A DNA stretch of 15,471 bases from an uncultured Bacteroides sp. (GTDB lineage: Bacteria; Bacteroidota; Bacteroidia; Bacteroidales; Bacteroidaceae). The notes below the pieces were generated by a model. It saw nothing but the letters and a program-made list of their open reading frames with translations. It made no database searches and had not been told where the DNA came from. Shown piece by piece: positions 15,301 through 15,471 of this stretch. The stretch spans positions 1 to 15,471 of the forward strand of contig USPQ01000063.1 of the NCBI GenBank assembly GCA_900556625.1, written 5' to 3'. The number at the start of each line of letters is the position of its first letter. Position 1 is the stretch's first letter. The translations under genes and the position numbers were made by a program.

Positions 15301-15471
15301 TCGGCCGCACCAGTAAAAAGACGCTTGTCTACTTTTGTCATACCTGTAACCACGACTTCGTCCAGTACTTCGGCATCCGGCTGCATAACGATTTTCATCG
15401 TCCCCGGTTTAATGGATACTTCTTGCGCTTTCATCCCGATGTAGCTGATTTTCAAAGTTCTAGCAGAACTT
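12336..15471 (-). CDS. SusC/RagA-family TonB-dependent transporter, 5' end outside the window
   Basis: About 1044 residues are visible up to a TAA stop. The frame stays open to the window edge, so the signal peptide and most of the N-terminal carboxypeptidase-regulatory-like domain are missing; its last strand (LKISYIGMKAQEVSI) is the first thing seen. Next comes DAEVLDEVVVTGMT, the Ton-box-like segment, and the plug: KIRVRGATSIYGNSKPLWVVDG, with the SusC signature, then DDIESFQILKDGSATSIYGA and VIVVTTKQGK. The remainder is a 22-strand barrel ending in QFTLTLKVGF with the terminal Phe. It imports ligand across the outer membrane with energy from TonB-ExbBD, forming a complex with the SusD protein 14 bp downstream. 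The promoter and any anti-sigma/ECF or hybrid regulator would lie upstream of the window. Confidence 0.96.
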   Translation of the reverse strand, partial: SSARTLKISYIGMKAQEVSIKPGTMKIVMQPDAEVLDEVVVTGMTKVDKRLFTGAADRLTAASVKLDGLPDISRGLEGRSAGVSVQNVSGTFGTAPKIRVRGATSIYGNSKPLWVVDGVIMDDVVEVSADQLSSGDAVTLISSAIAGLNADDIESFQILKDGSATSIYGARAMSGVIVVTTKQGKAGTSRLSYTGEFTMRMKPSYRNFNLMNSQDQMGIYKEMRDKGDLNFASVYRASNSGVYGKMYQLNNWYDKTNGMYGLAQTPEAQNAYLREAEYRNTDWFDLLFSNAIMMNHSVSYATGTEKSTSYVSVSAMVDPGWMLQNKVQRYTANLNNSYKIVKDLSLNVIANASYRQQKAPGTLGQSSDAASGTVSRGFDINPYSYALNTSRTLDPNEYYMRNYSDFNIFNELNANNISLDVIDLKFQAELKWKLFRKLELSALGALKYSATSQEHKIRENSNQALAYRAMGDGTIINRNSWLYKDPDDPYALPVSILPKGGFYNTAQYKMLSYDFRAAASYNDVFNDTHIVNVYAGMESNAQNRTANSFDGWGMQYENGEIPFFDYLAFKKLREGNTNYYDLTNTKKRNVAFFGTATYSYKGRYIITGTGRYEGSNRLGKSRSARWLPTWNIAGAWNMHEEEFFKKLEPALSHFTLKASYSLTADVGPSNVSNSKIIINSYTPWRPSAGVSESGLQIVDLENSDLTYEKKHEMNIGLDMGFLDNRINLEAAWYKRDNYDLIGAITTQGVGGSVERMANVASMKSHGFEFTLSTRNIESRNFQWSTDFIFGYNKTEVTDFKSRSRVFDLISGVGFAREGYPVRGLFSIPFEGLDSDGFPIFSFNGKTVTKANYGSLNLQQSTDVDFLKYEGPTDPTITGSIGNIFTYKNFRLNVFVTYSGGNKVRLDPMFRSSYSDLDATPKDFKNRWVLPGDEKVTDIPVMASSFERNQYANLSIAYNSYNYSTARIASGAFVRLKEVSLSYDFPKEWLKSTPISSVGLKIQGTNLALLYADSKLNGQDPEFFRSGGVSAPVPKQFTLTLKVGF

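Noticed and set aside
15456..15470. Perfect 6-3-6 palindrome AGTTCTAGCAGAACT at the window edge
   Set aside because: It lies inside the susC coding frame, encodes ordinary residues there, and a dyad of this size is expected by chance in 15 kb.
1..15471. CRISPR array, IS element, integrase or tRNA attachment site
   Set aside because: No spaced direct-repeat array, transposase, integrase or tRNA was seen. The only repeats are the short ones at 2758-2833 and 3492-3529.

Overview
The window reads as a gut Bacteroides chromosome (order Bacteroidales). The evidence is a SusC/SusD pair with accessory lipoproteins, lipoproteins carrying acidic residues after the lipidated Cys, a DUF2723 membrane protein, a very small Bacteroides-type HTH protein, and two sequences matching the Bacteroides -7 promoter element TAnnTTTG. 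Species cannot be fixed from the sequence alone.

Left part (1-4458, + strand, housekeeping-like): the 3' part of a large DUF2723 (GT117/TMEM260-like) membrane protein, a 76-bp stem-loop made of two 21-nt arms, a NodB-type polysaccharide deacetylase, a short tandem repeat, and queG (epoxyqueuosine reductase, last step of queuosine synthesis).

Middle part (4459-7301, + strand): a 485-bp stretch without a convincing protein gene. It has a promoter-like element, a terminator-like hairpin, and about 230 nt that fold into a closed multi-branched RNA in which at least four helices contain G-U pairs that work only if the + strand is transcribed. Right after it lies a 76-residue HTH protein. Three secreted or outer-membrane proteins of unknown function follow (160, 219 and about 240 residues). 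The middle one is a beta-barrel and the last has a BamE-like tail.

Right part (15471-7575, - strand): a tightly spaced operon, in transcription order SusC (5' end cut by the window), SusD, HExxH zinc metallohydrolase lipoprotein, DUF4302 lipoprotein, and a lipoprotein with two BACON-like domains. It ends at a strong intrinsic terminator at 7374-7411. No glycoside hydrolase, lyase or regulator is visible. The protease-like lipoprotein and the recalled similarity of layout to the B. thetaiotaomicron BT2261-2264 SusCD complex (which binds peptides) suggest import of peptides or protein-derived ligands rather than a conventional glycan system. SusC/SusD would capture and import the ligand, while the three extra lipoproteins would sit on the cell surface to bind or trim it.

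The best candidate for something undescribed is the structured RNA at 4696-4926 together with its promoter and the small HTH gene it precedes.
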